From positions 1-64,000 of the forward strand of contig CAJNCA010000001.1 of assembly GCA_905221145.1 (NCBI GenBank): DNA of 64,000 nt. The letters run 5' to 3'. The translations under genes were made by a program, and so were the position numbers. Shown piece by piece: positions 10,070-20,318 of the stretch; within the stretch, counting starts at the first letter, position 1, and each line of letters opens with the position of its first letter. The DNA is from a bacterium. GTDB taxonomy: Bacteria > Bacillota > Bacilli > Lactobacillales > Streptococcaceae. The notes below the pieces were generated by a model, which had not been told where the DNA came from, did not search any database, and saw only the letters and a program-made list of their open reading frames with translations.

Positions 10070-10639
10070 TTATCCGTTATACCTCTGCATCGTTTTCTCA
10101 AAGTTTTTCTCTTGTAAATAATATTTTACAGCATCGTCAACCTTATCAATGGACTGTAAAATACCGATATAATCATCCTTGTCAAACTTACTCAAAACAT
10201 GGTTAACAACTGACATGCCATTTTTTGGTCTTCCAATTCCAATTTTAACACGATTAAAAGCCTGGGTTCCAATATGTTGAATAATAGACTTGATACCATT
10301 ATGTCCACCTGCTGAACCCTTTGCTCTTAAACGAATCTTTCCAACTTCCATATCAAGATCATCGTAAATGATGAGTAAATCTTCAATATCCAAACCATAG
10401 TAAGTCAATAAAGCATGAACAGCTTTTCCACTTTCATTCATAAATGTCGTTGGTTTGACAAGATAAATTTTTTCTCCATTGAAGAAAAAAGATGCTAGGT
10501 CAGCTTGAAATATCTTATCGTGTGTAAAAGTGACATTCTGTTTCTTCGCTAGTTGGTCAATCAACATAAAACCAACATTATGTTTTGTTTCAAAATATTT
10601 ATCTCCTGGATTTCCCAAGCCTACAAGTAATTTTGTCAT
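10070..10639 (-). CDS. pth: Peptidyl-tRNA hydrolase
   Basis: Pth frees tRNA from peptidyl-tRNAs dropped by ribosomes. The 189-aa protein carries the family signatures [18 protein letters not shown] with catalytic His20, [24 protein letters not shown] with the catalytic Asp at about 93, and [11 protein letters not shown]. It is directly followed by mfd with no gap. A hairpin separates it from ychF upstream. Confidence 0.97.
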   Translation of the reverse strand: MTKLLVGLGNPGDKYFETKHNVGFMLIDQLAKKQNVTFTHDKIFQADLASFFFNGEKIYLVKPTTFMNESGKAVHALLTYYGLDIEDLLIIYDDLDMEVGKIRLRAKGSAGGHNGIKSIIQHIGTQAFNRVKIGIGRPKNGMSVVNHVLSKFDKDDYIGILQSIDKVDDAVKYYLQEKNFEKTMQRYNG

Positions 10640-10664
10640 TTATTTTTCCTTTCAAAAGCCAAAA

Positions 10665-10686
10665 GGGTTGGAATTTTTTTCCAACC
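10665..10686 (-). terminator. Terminator between ychF and pth
   Basis: A perfect GGTTGGAA/TTCCAACC stem (10666-10673 and 10679-10686) is followed on the minus strand by CCTTTT. It lies after the ychF stop codon and just before pth, so it may act as a partial terminator between the two genes. Confidence 0.65.
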
Positions 10687-10711
10687 TAATTGATACTATT
10701 CATTAAATTTT

Positions 10712-11827
10712 TTAGACATTAAAGCGGAATTCCATGATATCGCCGTCTTGGACGATATATTCTTTTCCTTCTTCACGCAAGCGTCCAGCTTCTTTTACAG
10801 CCTTTTCAGAACCGTATTTCACTAGATCCTCATATGACATGGTAACTGCACGAATAAAGCCTTTTTCAAAGTCTGAGTGGATAATACCAGCTGCTTGAGG
10901 AGCTTTCATACCACGTTTAAAGGTCCAAGCTCGAACCTCTTTTTCACCAGCTGTGAAGTAAGTTCCAAGTCCAAGTAAGTGATAAGCTGCGCGAGTCAAC
11001 TTGTCAACGCCTGATTCTGTCAACCCAAGTGCTTCAAGAAACTCTTGCTTATCTTCATCATCTAACTCAGAAATTTCTTCCTCAGCACGCGCAGAAATAA
11101 CTACTACTTCAGCATTTTCTGTTGCTGCAAATTCACAAATTTGTTTGACATAGTCGATAGAGTCTGGATCTGAAACTACATCCTCATCTACATTGGCAAC
11201 ATAAAGAACTGGTTTAGTCGTCAAAAGGAAGAGACCTTTGACAACCTTTTGTTCTTCATCTGTAAATTCGATGGTGCGAGCTGATTTTCCATCTTCAAGT
11301 ACTGGTTTAATCTTTTGAAGAACATTGAATTCTGCCACTGATTCTTTATCTTTTTGCGTACGTGCCATCTTTTCTACACGCGCATATCGTTTGTTGACTG
11401 ATTCTAAGTCAGCAAGAATCAACTCTAGATTAATGGTATCAATATCTGCAAGTGGATCCACAAAGGCATCTTCACGTCCTTGCTCGCGCATCACATTTTC
11501 ATCATCAAAAGCACGAACTACGTGAACAATTGCATCTACTTCACGAATATTAGCCAAGAATTTATTCCCTAGCCCTTCTCCTTTTGAAGCTCCTTTTACA
11601 ATCCCTGCAATATCTGTAAATTCAAATGTTGTTGGCACTGTCTTTTTAGGAGTGATCATTTCAGTCAATTTTTGTAGACGTTCATCTGGAACTTCCACCA
11701 TTCCAACGTTTGGATCAATAGTCGCAAATGGGTAGTTAGCTGCCTCTGCTCCTGCTTTTGTAATTGCATTAAATAGTGTTGATTTACCAACGTTTGGCAA
11801 ACCAACGATACCTGCTGTTAAAGCCAT
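10712..11827 (-). CDS. ychF: Redox-regulated ATPase/GTPase YchF (OLA1 family)
   Basis: This 371-aa Obg-superfamily P-loop protein has G1 GLPNVGKST at the N-terminus, a switch region [20 protein letters not shown] and a C-terminal TGS domain ([25 protein letters not shown]). The G4 position reads NVDE rather than NKxD, as is known for YchF, which prefers ATP. It associates with ribosomes and affects stress responses. The position next to pth is conserved in streptococci. Confidence 0.95.
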   Translation of the reverse strand: MALTAGIVGLPNVGKSTLFNAITKAGAEAANYPFATIDPNVGMVEVPDERLQKLTEMITPKKTVPTTFEFTDIAGIVKGASKGEGLGNKFLANIREVDAIVHVVRAFDDENVMREQGREDAFVDPLADIDTINLELILADLESVNKRYARVEKMARTQKDKESVAEFNVLQKIKPVLEDGKSARTIEFTDEEQKVVKGLFLLTTKPVLYVANVDEDVVSDPDSIDYVKQICEFAATENAEVVVISARAEEEISELDDEDKQEFLEALGLTESGVDKLTRAAYHLLGLGTYFTAGEKEVRAWTFKRGMKAPQAAGIIHSDFEKGFIRAVTMSYEDLVKYGSEKAVKEAGRLREEGKEYIVQDGDIMEFRFNV

Positions 11828-11911
11828 ATTTTTTCATTCTCCGTTTTCATTTCAATCCCTAATATTATAACACAAAAAGGGAAAACTTGCTAACCCTCTA
11901 ACTAAGGCTTC

Positions 11912-12106
11912 TTAGTCAATAATTTTATTCATTTTTCGATCAAAATCATAGCGCCCCATCATGACAACATGGTCACAATTGCTGCATTTTATTTTGATAT
12001 CTGCTCCTACACGTGTAATTTCCCAACGATTAGCCTTTTTACCTGTTGACTTGATGGTACAAGCATGTGGTTTTTTCATTTCAACAAAATTTCCAACTTG
12101 ATACAT
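11912..12106 (-). CDS. DUF951 family small zinc-ribbon-like protein
   Basis: A 64-aa protein contains the motif IKCSNCDHVVMMGRYDFDRK, a CxxC pair typical of DUF951 (YyzM in Bacillus), and a KKPHACTIKSTGKKANRWEI core. Its function is unknown. The gene between dnaN and ychF is conserved across streptococci. A good AAGGAGAGTAG ribosome-binding site precedes the ATG. Confidence 0.9.
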   Translation of the reverse strand: MYQVGNFVEMKKPHACTIKSTGKKANRWEITRVGADIKIKCSNCDHVVMMGRYDFDRKMNKIID

Positions 12107-12169
12107 ACTACTCTCCTTTTCTTTTTGATTATATCATAAAAGAGGCGAGCTAGGCTCAACCTCTTTTAC

Positions 12170-13306
12170 TTAATTTGTACGAACTGGTGTAATGAGTTGC
12201 ATGAAGTCCTCGTCAGTATCTGCTGGCACAAGAGTAAATGGGCGAACAGCTGAGATAAAACTAATGGTCACCTTTTCGCTATTTAAAGCTTTAAGAGAAT
12301 CAATCAAATAAGTTGGGTTGAAACTAATGGTCAAATCTTCACCAGTAACCTGCTCTGTATCGATTTCTTCGTTTACTTTACCAACTTCTGGAGAATGAAC
12401 ATGGGCGCTAACAATACCACCTTTAATTTCAAGCTTCACAGTACCATTTTGAGTTGCACTTGATAAAAGGCGAGCACGCTCCATTGACTGACGTAAGTTT
12501 ACCACATCAAAAGTAATTGTAGTGTTAAAGTCTGTTGGAATCAAACGATCTGTATCAGGATAGTTTCCTTCTAATAGACGTGTGTAGAAGCTAATATTTT
12601 CGCTTCTAAAGAGGATTTGATTATTAGCAAAGAAAATCTCTACAGTTTCAATATCATCTGTAAAAACCGCTGAAAATTCGCGTAAAGAACGGCTAGGAAT
12701 TACAACATCAAAATCATCACTATTTTTCTCCAGCGTTAATTTTTTCTGGCTTAGACGATGAGAGTCTGTCGCAACTGTTTTTAGCTCCTTGTGTTGGCTC
12801 AATACAAAATGAACACCTGTCAAAATTGGACGACTTTCTTGTGTACTTGCCGCAAAAGCTGTTTCATTGATAATTTTCTTGAGTAATTTTGTTTCAAGAA
12901 CTAAAGGAGTACTAGCTGAAATTTCTTGGATTCGTGGATATTGTTCGCTATCTTTTCCTTTTAGGGTAATTTCTGATTTGCCGCTGGTTAAAACAATTTG
13001 ATTTTGTTCAATTTCTTTAAAATCAAGAGTCACATCAGGTAGACTAGATACCACATTGATGAAGAAAGAAGCTTCAAGAAGGATCGAACCTAAAGAAGTA
13101 ATTAACAAACCAGCATCTTCATTTTTTTGAGAAATAAAATTTTCAATTGAAATTTGACCATTTGAACCAATTAAAGTAACCCCTTCATTGGTTACGTCAA
13201 TTTTGACAGTTGATAAAATAGGAATAGCATTTTTAGAACTAATAGCTCTTTTGGTTGTATTTAAGGCTTGTAGAAATAAATTTTTATTAATTGAAAAATG
13301 AATCAT
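12170..13306 (-). CDS. dnaN: DNA polymerase III beta subunit (sliding clamp)
   Basis: DnaN dimerises into the ring that tethers DNA polymerase to the template. The 378-aa length, the start MIHFSINKNLFLQALNTTKRAISSKN and the C-terminal MQLITPVRTN are typical of the firmicute clamp. It follows dnaA in the conserved order dnaA-dnaN. The 158-bp dnaA-dnaN gap contains DnaA boxes. Confidence 0.98.
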   Translation of the reverse strand: MIHFSINKNLFLQALNTTKRAISSKNAIPILSTVKIDVTNEGVTLIGSNGQISIENFISQKNEDAGLLITSLGSILLEASFFINVVSSLPDVTLDFKEIEQNQIVLTSGKSEITLKGKDSEQYPRIQEISASTPLVLETKLLKKIINETAFAASTQESRPILTGVHFVLSQHKELKTVATDSHRLSQKKLTLEKNSDDFDVVIPSRSLREFSAVFTDDIETVEIFFANNQILFRSENISFYTRLLEGNYPDTDRLIPTDFNTTITFDVVNLRQSMERARLLSSATQNGTVKLEIKGGIVSAHVHSPEVGKVNEEIDTEQVTGEDLTISFNPTYLIDSLKALNSEKVTISFISAVRPFTLVPADTDEDFMQLITPVRTN

Positions 13307-13369
13307 GGATTCTCCTTTATTTATTTTTAGTATTAGAAGGATAATAGTAATAATAGAGTCTGTGAAATC

Positions 13370-13462
13370 TGTGGAAAACAGACTTGAAGTGAGTCATATC
13401 AAGTTTTTTGGCTTGTTTAAAAAATGTGGATAAAAAAGATAAAAAAGGGAAAGTTATCCACA
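13370..13462. other. oriC part 1: DnaA boxes in the dnaA-dnaN gap
   Basis: Three 9-mers fit TTWTNCACA: TTTTCCACA (13378-13370, minus), TTATCCACA (13433-13425, minus) and TTATCCACA (13454-13462, plus). The last two are perfect consensus boxes facing each other. They lie between dnaA and dnaN, a usual place for firmicute origin boxes. Confidence 0.8.
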
Positions 13463-13464
13463 AG

Positions 13465-14826
13465 CTATTTTATTTTCTTTTTGATTGATTCAATTTCTAA
13501 ACGTAAATTATCGTCTTCATCAATCAAAGATTTAATTTTTGCATGGGCATGAATGACTGTTGTATGATCTTTTCCACCAAATTCCTTCCCAATTTTTGGA
13601 AGACTATTATCTGTTAGTTCTCTAGATAAATACATGGCTACTTGACGTGCTAAAACAATATTTTGAAGGCGTCTGCTTCCCTTCATTTCTTTGACACTAA
13701 CACCATAAAAGTTACCAACTTCAGTTTGAATTTTATCAATTGGAATGACGAGCATTTGGTTAACATCTTGTTTACGTGCTCGAATAGCCTCTGCAGCGAT
13801 ATCGATTGTGATATCCTTAATCTTCTTCACTCGGGCAATTAAAGTGATGTCGTTGATGGCTCCTTCAAGTTCTCGAACGTTTGAATCAAATTGGCCAGCT
13901 AGGTATTCTAGGGTATCACTTTGGAAATTGTAGTCTAAATGCTCTGTTTTACTTTGTAAAATGGCAATACGTGTTTCAAAGTCAGGTGGTGTGATGTTTT
14001 GCGTCAAGCCCCAGCTAAAGCGCGTGACAAGTCTTTCTTCAAGGCCTTCTAGGTGTTTAGGACTACGATCACTAGTCAGAACAATTTGTTTTTGATTGCT
14101 ATGAAGAACGTTGAAAGTATTGAAGAATTCTTCTTGAGTTGCAACTTTTTTTCCACTCAGCGATTGGATATCATCAATTAACAAGAGATCAAGGCTACGG
14201 TAAGTTTTTTTGAATTTTTCCATTTCACCTAGTCTCAGGTGTTCAAGAAAGTCGTTGATAAAGCTTTCAGCAGGGATGTACTTCACACGCGCATCAGGAA
14301 TATTTTTCAAAATCTCATTCCCAATTGCATTGAGTAAGTGAGTCTTACCAAGCCCAGGTCCTCCATAGATAAAAAGAGGATTATAGGTTAAGGCCAAATC
14401 TTCAGAGACAGCCAAAGCTGCTGATACTGCCCAAACATTTCCATCCCCTTGAATAAAATTATCAAAGGTATACTTTTCTTTTAATCCAGTATCCGAATAA
14501 GGAATAGATGCTAACTTTGGACTATAGTCATAAAGAGTTGAATTTGGAGCTTCTTCAACTTGTGATATAGTCGTATCTTGAGGTTTTGTGAAAATATAGT
14601 GGGGAGTTATTTCAGCGTCATAAATTTCAAATCCAGCAACTACAATAATATCTTTTAGTTGTTTTTTCCAGACCATTTCCATTTCAGATCGTGGTAAAAA
14701 TATAGTGGCAACATTTTCCTCTACCTTGATGAGTTCAGCTTGAATAGCATAGAAATCATACATGGATCGAGTCAGTCTTTCTTGAGCAAATTCTAATATA
14801 CGATTCCAAAATTGTTTTTCTTTCAA
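13465..14826 (-). CDS. dnaA: Chromosomal replication initiator DnaA
   Basis: DnaA binds DnaA boxes and melts the origin. The 453-aa protein has an N-terminal helicase-loading domain (about 1-85), a AAA+ domain with Walker [11 protein letters not shown] and Walker [11 protein letters not shown], and a C-terminal DNA-binding domain ending in the signature [14 protein letters not shown]. The gene is flanked on both sides by DnaA boxes. An extended -10 (TGgTAAAAT, minus, -10 at 14875-14870) precedes it, next to the upstream DnaA boxes, which suggests autoregulation. Confidence 0.98.
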   Translation of the reverse strand: MKEKQFWNRILEFAQERLTRSMYDFYAIQAELIKVEENVATIFLPRSEMEMVWKKQLKDIIVVAGFEIYDAEITPHYIFTKPQDTTISQVEEAPNSTLYDYSPKLASIPYSDTGLKEKYTFDNFIQGDGNVWAVSAALAVSEDLALTYNPLFIYGGPGLGKTHLLNAIGNEILKNIPDARVKYIPAESFINDFLEHLRLGEMEKFKKTYRSLDLLLIDDIQSLSGKKVATQEEFFNTFNVLHSNQKQIVLTSDRSPKHLEGLEERLVTRFSWGLTQNITPPDFETRIAILQSKTEHLDYNFQSDTLEYLAGQFDSNVRELEGAINDITLIARVKKIKDITIDIAAEAIRARKQDVNQMLVIPIDKIQTEVGNFYGVSVKEMKGSRRLQNIVLARQVAMYLSRELTDNSLPKIGKEFGGKDHTTVIHAHAKIKSLIDEDDNLRLEIESIKKKIK

Positions 14827-14891
14827 TCCTTTCTCCTCCTTTACTATTTAAAAGTTTAATGCTAGACTTATTTTACCATAGATAGTAAGAA

Positions 14892-15007
14892 TTTTCCACA
14901 AGCTGTGAAAAATAATCCACAATGTTATCAAGTTTTATCCACAGGTTGGGGATAAAATCAGAAATTATTGATTTATTAAGCTTTTTACTGAAAAAAATAG
15001 TGGATAA
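14892..15007. other. oriC part 2: DnaA boxes and A/T-rich stretch upstream of dnaA
   Basis: The boxes are TTTTCCACA (14892-14900, plus), TTTTTCACA (14912-14904, minus), TAATCCACA (14913-14921, plus, one mismatch), TTATCCACA (14935-14943, plus), TTATCCCCA (14955-14947, minus, one mismatch) and TTATCCACT (15007-14999, minus, one mismatch). A strongly A/T-rich stretch (about 14952-14998) lies inside the array and could be the unwinding element. Together with the dnaA-dnaN boxes this forms a bipartite origin around dnaA. Confidence 0.8.
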
Positions 15008-15038
15008 CCTTGTGAGGTAAAAAAATAAAAGAACAGCC

Positions 15039-15797
15039 TTATTTCAGGCTGTTGATAATTCTACTGTATTCTTCTTGATTTGAAAAAGAAATAATGATTT
15101 TTCCACTGTCCTTTTTAGACAGTTTGATTTCTACATCTAGTCCGAGTAGTTTTTTTAACTGTTCTTCTTCATTTTGTATGAAATGATCAGTTTTTTGCAG
15201 TTTCTTTTGTTTTTTATCTGTCAGAAGAGCTTCTAACTTTCTTACAGAAATGTCTTCCTCAATAATTCGTTGAAAGAAATAGTCTTGTTGTTCCTTATTC
15301 AACCCAACTAGAGAACGCGCATGGGCTTGTGATAGTTTGCCATTTTCTACTTCTGAGATAATCTGTTCTGGTAAGGAAAGCAAACGAATCGAGTTACTGA
15401 TATAAGGACGAGACTTCCCCATTTTATCTGCAATTTCAGCATGGGTAAATCCTTTCTCTACGAGAGATTCATAGGCGCGTGCTTCTTCTATTGGATTCAA
15501 ATTTTCTCTCTGTAAATTTTCAATGATGGATTGGACCATCATCTCTTGGTCTGAAAGTTGTTTAACAACAGCTGGGATAGACCTTAGACCAGCTAAAAGT
15601 GAAGCCCGATAGCGTCTCTCTCCTGCAAGGATTTCATAACCAATAACAGGAGATTGACGAACAATAATAGGTTGAATGACCCCATTTTCTTTGATAGACT
15701 GTGCTAGTTCATGTAGTTTTTCTCTATCAAATTCTTTTCGAGGTTGATAGGGATTTTTTTGTATATCCGTGATAGAAATCATTTCAAATTTTTCCAT
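15039..15797 (-). CDS. parB: Chromosome partitioning protein ParB (Spo0J)
   Basis: ParB is a CTPase clamp that loads at parS and recruits SMC. The 252-aa protein has the N-terminal ParB/sulfiredoxin-like domain with the GERRYRAS box (IGYEILAGERRYRASLLAGL), a central helix-turn-helix (EIADKMGKSRPYISNSIRLL) and a C-terminal dimerisation part. It follows htrA by 57 bp and may be co-transcribed with it. No parA partner is present next to it, as is usual in streptococci. Confidence 0.96.
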   Translation of the reverse strand: MEKFEMISITDIQKNPYQPRKEFDREKLHELAQSIKENGVIQPIIVRQSPVIGYEILAGERRYRASLLAGLRSIPAVVKQLSDQEMMVQSIIENLQRENLNPIEEARAYESLVEKGFTHAEIADKMGKSRPYISNSIRLLSLPEQIISEVENGKLSQAHARSLVGLNKEQQDYFFQRIIEEDISVRKLEALLTDKKQKKLQKTDHFIQNEEEQLKKLLGLDVEIKLSKKDSGKIIISFSNQEEYSRIINSLK

Positions 15798-15854
15798 GAT
15801 TCTACACTAACACATCTTTTCTCTTATGTAAAGTTTTCTTTACATAGATGTCAA

Positions 15855-17099
<1,245 letters not shown>

Positions 17100-17107
17100 A
17101 ACAAAAG

Positions 17108-17194
17108 TTTTTCACAGATTGTGGATAACTTTCAAAAATCTGTGGTTTTCTCGGCTAAAATTAACCTTTTGTTTTGTGAATAAGATGTGAAAAA
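17108..17194. other. DnaA-box cluster between htrA and rlmH
   Basis: The boxes are TTTTTCACA (17108-17116, plus), TTATCCACA (17128-17120, minus, perfect), TTATTCACA (17183-17175, minus, fits TTATNCACA) and TTTTTCACA (17194-17186, minus). They lie in the divergent htrA/rlmH promoter region about 2.2 kb from the boxes next to dnaA. They could titrate DnaA, form part of the origin, or couple DnaA to transcription of the flanking genes. Confidence 0.7.
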
Positions 17195-17207
17195 ATAGAG
17201 AATATGT

Positions 17208-17213
17208 TAGAAT
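17208..17213 (+). promoter_or_regulatory. Extended -10 of rlmH with start at the ATG
   Basis: TGtTAGAAT (-10 hexamer 17208-17213) lies six bases before the rlmH ATG at 17220. The expected transcription start therefore falls on or next to the start codon, and no Shine-Dalgarno sequence is present. The mRNA is predicted to be leaderless. Confidence 0.65.
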
Positions 17214-17219
17214 AGAATC

Positions 17220-17699
17220 ATGAAAATTAAAGTTGTAACAGTTGGGAAACTGAAAGAAAAATATTTAAAAGATGGCATAGCAGAGTATTCAAAACGAATT
17301 TCTCGATTTGCTAAGCTTGAAATGATAGAGCTAGCAGATGAAAAAACACCAGATAGGGCCAGTGAATCAGAAAATCAAAAGATTTTAGAAATAGAAGGTC
17401 AGAGAATTTTATCAAAAGTTGGTGACCGTGATTTTGTTATTGTGTTAGCCATTGAAGGGAAAACTTTCTCCTCAGAAGAATTTAGTAAGCATTTAGAAGA
17501 AGCTTCTATAAAAGGATTTTCTACTCTTACTTTTATTATTGGAGGGAGTCTGGGATTAGCACAGGATGTAAAAAAGAGAGCCAATCTCTCTGTTAGTTTT
17601 GGTCGTTTAACCTTGCCCCATCAGTTAATGAGACTAGTCCTTGTTGAACAAATCTATCGAGCTTTTACGATTCAGCAGGGTTCGCCCTATCATAAATAG
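17220..17699 (+). CDS. rlmH: 23S rRNA pseudouridine-1915 N3-methyltransferase
   Basis: RlmH is a small SPOUT methyltransferase that modifies pseudouridine 1915 in helix 69 of 23S rRNA using S-adenosylmethionine. The 159-aa protein has the knot signature [45 protein letters not shown] and the usual C-terminal GSPYHK. The gene is divergent from htrA, with DnaA boxes in between. No ribosome-binding site precedes the ATG, and the -10 sits so close that a leaderless message is likely. Confidence 0.97.
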   Translation: MKIKVVTVGKLKEKYLKDGIAEYSKRISRFAKLEMIELADEKTPDRASESENQKILEIEGQRILSKVGDRDFVIVLAIEGKTFSSEEFSKHLEEASIKGFSTLTFIIGGSLGLAQDVKKRANLSVSFGRLTLPHQLMRLVLVEQIYRAFTIQQGSPYHK

Positions 17700-17703
17700 A
17701 AAA

Positions 17704-17732
17704 TTGACTTTCAATTGAATTTTTGGTAGAAT
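17704..17732 (+). promoter_or_regulatory. Promoter of tRNA-Arg
   Basis: TTGACT (17704-17709) and TAGAAT (17727-17732, with an upstream TGg extension) are separated by 17 bp. The predicted start lies a few bases before the mature tRNA 5' end at 17743. Confidence 0.75.
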
Positions 17733-17742
17733 AACTGTATTA

Positions 17743-17816
17743 GGTCTCATAGCTCAGCTGGATAGAGCATTCGCCTTCTAAGCGAACGGTCGCAGGTTCG
17801 AATCCTGCTGGGATCA
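17743..17816 (+). tRNA. tRNA-Arg (anticodon TCT)
   Basis: A 74-nt cloverleaf has an acceptor GGTCTCA/TGGGATC, a D-arm (AGCTCAGCTGGATAGAGC), an anticodon arm TTCGC-CTTCTAA-GCGAA with anticodon TCT, and a T-arm (CAGGTTCGAATCCTG). CCA is not encoded. This tRNA is known directly upstream of comCDE in pneumococcus. Confidence 0.95.
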
Positions 17817-17826
17817 ATATAATAGC

Positions 17827-17853
17827 AAAGCTGGGAATTTTCCCGGCTTTTTT
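17827..17853 (+). terminator. Terminator of tRNA-Arg upstream of comCDE
   Basis: A hairpin AAAGCTGGGAA/TTCCCGGCTTT (one G-T pair) is followed by a T-run. It ends 12 bp before the comCDE ComE box. In pneumococcus mutations in the corresponding terminator raise basal comCDE expression through read-through. Confidence 0.85.
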
Positions 17854-17864
17854 CTTAAAAAAGT

Positions 17865-17931
17865 ACATTTGGGGAGAAAAAAATGACAGTTGAGAGAATT
17901 TTATCTAAAACGAAATTCCATTTTGTATAAT
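17865..17931 (+). promoter_or_regulatory. ComE-box promoter of comCDE
   Basis: ACATTTGGG (17865-17873) and ACAGTTGAG (17886-17894) start 21 bp apart, matching the ComE direct repeat closely. A perfect -10 TATAAT (17926-17931) follows 31 bp downstream of the second repeat, and no good -35 is present. This is the autocatalytic promoter activated by phosphorylated ComE. Confidence 0.92.
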
Positions 17932-17980
17932 AGTTTTTGTAAGTTAGCTTACAAGAAAAAACATTTTAGGAGATTTTATT

Positions 17981-18103
17981 ATGAAAAACACAGTTAAATT
18001 GGAACAGTTTGTAGCCTTGAAGGAAAAAGACATGCAAAAGATTCAAGGTGGGGAGATGAGGATAGCAGATAAAATTTTCTTTAATTTGTTTAAAAGAAGA
18101 TAA
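17981..18103 (+). CDS. comC: Competence-stimulating peptide precursor ComC
   Basis: A 40-aa precursor starts [20 protein letters not shown] and continues with IQGG. The double-glycine leader (residues 1-24) is the type cut and exported by ComAB. The predicted mature pheromone is the 16-residue [16 protein letters not shown]. The leader is the conserved streptococcal type. The mature part shares only the first EMR and the basic end with pneumococcal CSP-1 and CSP-2, and resembles S. mitis-type pheromones (an FFNxFKRR end). A GGAGA ribosome-binding site precedes the ATG, and comD starts 12 bp after the stop. Confidence 0.95.
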   Translation: MKNTVKLEQFVALKEKDMQKIQGGEMRIADKIFFNLFKRR

Positions 18104-18115
18104 AGGGGTGTCAGG

Positions 18116-19441
18116 ATGGATTTTTTCTTAGTAGTAGATTTTATATTATATTTTTTAATTATTAGTCACAGTTATCATTTAATTTGTAAAGGTCAAATAA
18201 AAGAAAAGGAATTATACGTTTTTGGTGCTTATACATTACTATTACAAATAGTACTTAGCCTTCCCTTCCATCTTCTATCTTTAGATGAATTAGGGATTGT
18301 AACATTTTTATTTCCTTTGAGCTTATATTCCTATTTTAGATGGATTAAACAGTATGGTAGGGATAGAGGACTATTCCTAAGTTTACTACTGTCTCTTTTA
18401 TATGAGAGTCCTCACACTTTTCTGTCCGTAACTTTCTCCTCTATAACAGGAGACAATTTTGTTTTACAATATTATGGGTTATTCTTTTTAGTTGTAACGG
18501 TGTTGACATATTTTATTATCTTAAAAATCATTCATTATTTCCACTTGGAACTAACCTATTTTGACAAAGATTACCTTTATCCTTTCTTGAAAAAAGTATT
18601 TTTTGCTTTACTACTGTTACATGTTGCATCTTTCGTTTCAGATATGGTAAGTACGATTAAACATTTGAATAGTTTTGGAAGTATTTTGTCATCTATTGTC
18701 TTTATTTCTCTCCTTTTGACTTTCTTTGCAATGAATTCTCATAAAGATCAAATGAAGAAAGAGATTGCTTTGAAGCAGAAGAAATTTGAACAGAAACATT
18801 TACAGAATTATACAGATGAAATTGTCGGTCTGTATAATGAAATCCGTGGTTTTCGACATGATTATGCTGGGATGCTTGTCAGCATGCAGATGGCAATTGA
18901 CAGTGGTAATTTACAGGAAATTGACAGAGTTTACAATGAAGTTTTGGTCAAAGCCAATCATAAACTGCGTTCAGATAAGTATACTTACTTTGATTTGAAC
19001 AACATAGAAGATTCAGCTTTACGAAGTTTGGTTGCTCAGTCCATTGTCTATGCTCGAAATAATGGTGTAGAGTTTACACTGGAAGTGAAAGATATAATTA
19101 CTAGACTACCAATAGACCTGCTGGATTTAGTTCGTATTATGAGTGTCTTATTGAACAATGCTGTGGAAGGATCAGCCGATAGCTATAAAAAACAGATGGA
19201 AGTAGCAGTTATTAAGATGGAAACTGAAACAGTTATTGTGATTCAGAATTCATGTAAAATGACGATGACTCCTTCAGGAGATCTGTTTGCATTAGGATTC
19301 TCTACTAAGGGAAGAAATCGAGGAGTCGGATTAAATAATGTGAAAGAATTATTAGATAAGTACAATAATATTATTTTAGAAACAGAGATGGAAGGCAGTA
19401 CATTTAGACAAATCATTAGATTTAAGAGGGAATTTGAATGA
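18116..19441 (+). CDS. comD: Pheromone-sensing histidine kinase ComD
   Basis: ComD is the membrane receptor for the ComC pheromone and the kinase of ComE. The 441-aa protein has about six or seven membrane segments in residues 1-205. A kinase domain of the HPK10 type follows, with phospho-acceptor His248 in FRHDY, an N-box LLNNAVEGS (about 345-353) and a G-box RGVGLNNVKELLDKY near the C-terminus. The N-terminal sensor is expected to match the unusual pheromone encoded next to it. The gene overlaps comE by 4 bp. Confidence 0.96.
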   Translation: MDFFLVVDFILYFLIISHSYHLICKGQIKEKELYVFGAYTLLLQIVLSLPFHLLSLDELGIVTFLFPLSLYSYFRWIKQYGRDRGLFLSLLLSLLYESPHTFLSVTFSSITGDNFVLQYYGLFFLVVTVLTYFIILKIIHYFHLELTYFDKDYLYPFLKKVFFALLLLHVASFVSDMVSTIKHLNSFGSILSSIVFISLLLTFFAMNSHKDQMKKEIALKQKKFEQKHLQNYTDEIVGLYNEIRGFRHDYAGMLVSMQMAIDSGNLQEIDRVYNEVLVKANHKLRSDKYTYFDLNNIEDSALRSLVAQSIVYARNNGVEFTLEVKDIITRLPIDLLDLVRIMSVLLNNAVEGSADSYKKQMEVAVIKMETETVIVIQNSCKMTMTPSGDLFALGFSTKGRNRGVGLNNVKELLDKYNNIILETEMEGSTFRQIIRFKREFE

Positions 19442-20190
19442 AAGTTTTAATTTTAGAAGATGTTATTGAACATCAAGTGAGACTAGAGAGAATATTGGAT
19501 GAAATTTCGAAAGAGTCGAATATTCCAATATCATACAAGACAACGGGAAAAGTCCGTGAATTTGAAGAATACATTGAAAACGATGAAGTAAATCAGCTTT
19601 ATTTCCTAGATATCGATATTCATGGAATTGAGAAAAAGGGATTTGAAGTGGCTCAGCTCATTCGTCATTACAATCCTTACGCTATTATCGTCTTTATCAC
19701 CAGTCGATCAGAGTTTGCGACTTTGACCTATAAATACCAGGTATCAGCCCTAGATTTTGTTGATAAGGATATCAATGATGAGTTATTTAAGAAGAGAATT
19801 GAGCAAAATATCTTCTACACGAAGAGTATGTTACTTGAAAACGAAGATGTGGTAGATTATTTTGACTATAATTACAAGGGAAATGATTTAAAAATTCCTT
19901 ACCATGATATTTTGTATATTGAAACGACAGGTGTCTCTCATAAATTACGCATTATTGGTAAGAATTTTGCCAAAGAGTTCTATGGAACAATGACGGATAT
20001 TCAGGAGAAGGATAAACATACACAGAGATTTTATTCTCCTCATAAGTCATTTTTGGTAAATATAGGGAATATCAGAGAAATTGACCGAAAGAATCTAGAA
20101 GTTGTTTTCTATGAAGATCATCGTTGTCCTATTACCCGTTTGAAAGTTCGCAAATTAAAAGATATTTTAGAGAAAAAATCTCAAAAATGA
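19438..20190 (+). CDS. comE: Competence response regulator ComE
   Basis: ComE is a LytTR-type response regulator that activates early competence genes by binding direct repeats like those before comC and comX. The 250-aa protein has a receiver domain (1-125) with phospho-acceptor Asp58 (YFLDIDIHG) and a LytTR DNA-binding domain (about 140-247). It overlaps comD by 4 bp. No terminator is visible after it: a tRNA promoter begins at the base after the stop codon, so comCDE transcripts may run into the tRNA-Glu and tRNA-Asn genes. Confidence 0.97.
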   Translation: MKVLILEDVIEHQVRLERILDEISKESNIPISYKTTGKVREFEEYIENDEVNQLYFLDIDIHGIEKKGFEVAQLIRHYNPYAIIVFITSRSEFATLTYKYQVSALDFVDKDINDELFKKRIEQNIFYTKSMLLENEDVVDYFDYNYKGNDLKIPYHDILYIETTGVSHKLRIIGKNFAKEFYGTMTDIQEKDKHTQRFYSPHKSFLVNIGNIREIDRKNLEVVFYEDHRCPITRLKVRKLKDILEKKSQK

Positions 20191-20218
20191 TTGACAATTA
20201 GTAAGAAATTGATATAAT
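20191..20218 (+). promoter_or_regulatory. Promoter of tRNA-Glu/tRNA-Asn
   Basis: A perfect TTGACA (20191-20196) and perfect TATAAT (20213-20218) with a 16-bp spacer begin immediately after the comE stop codon. Confidence 0.85.
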
Positions 20219-20241
20219 GGTTATATCTGCTACAGATAGAA

Positions 20242-20313
20242 GGTCCGTTGGTCAAGGGGTTAAGACACCGCCTTTTCACGGCGGTAACACGGGTTCGAAT
20301 CCCGTACGGACTA
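20242..20313 (+). tRNA. tRNA-Glu (anticodon TTC)
   Basis: A 72-nt cloverleaf has an acceptor GGTCCGT/ACGGACT, an anticodon stem CCGCC/GGCGG with anticodon TTC, and a T-arm CGGGTTCGAATCCCG. CCA is not encoded. Confidence 0.95.
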
Positions 20314-20318
20314 TTTTA

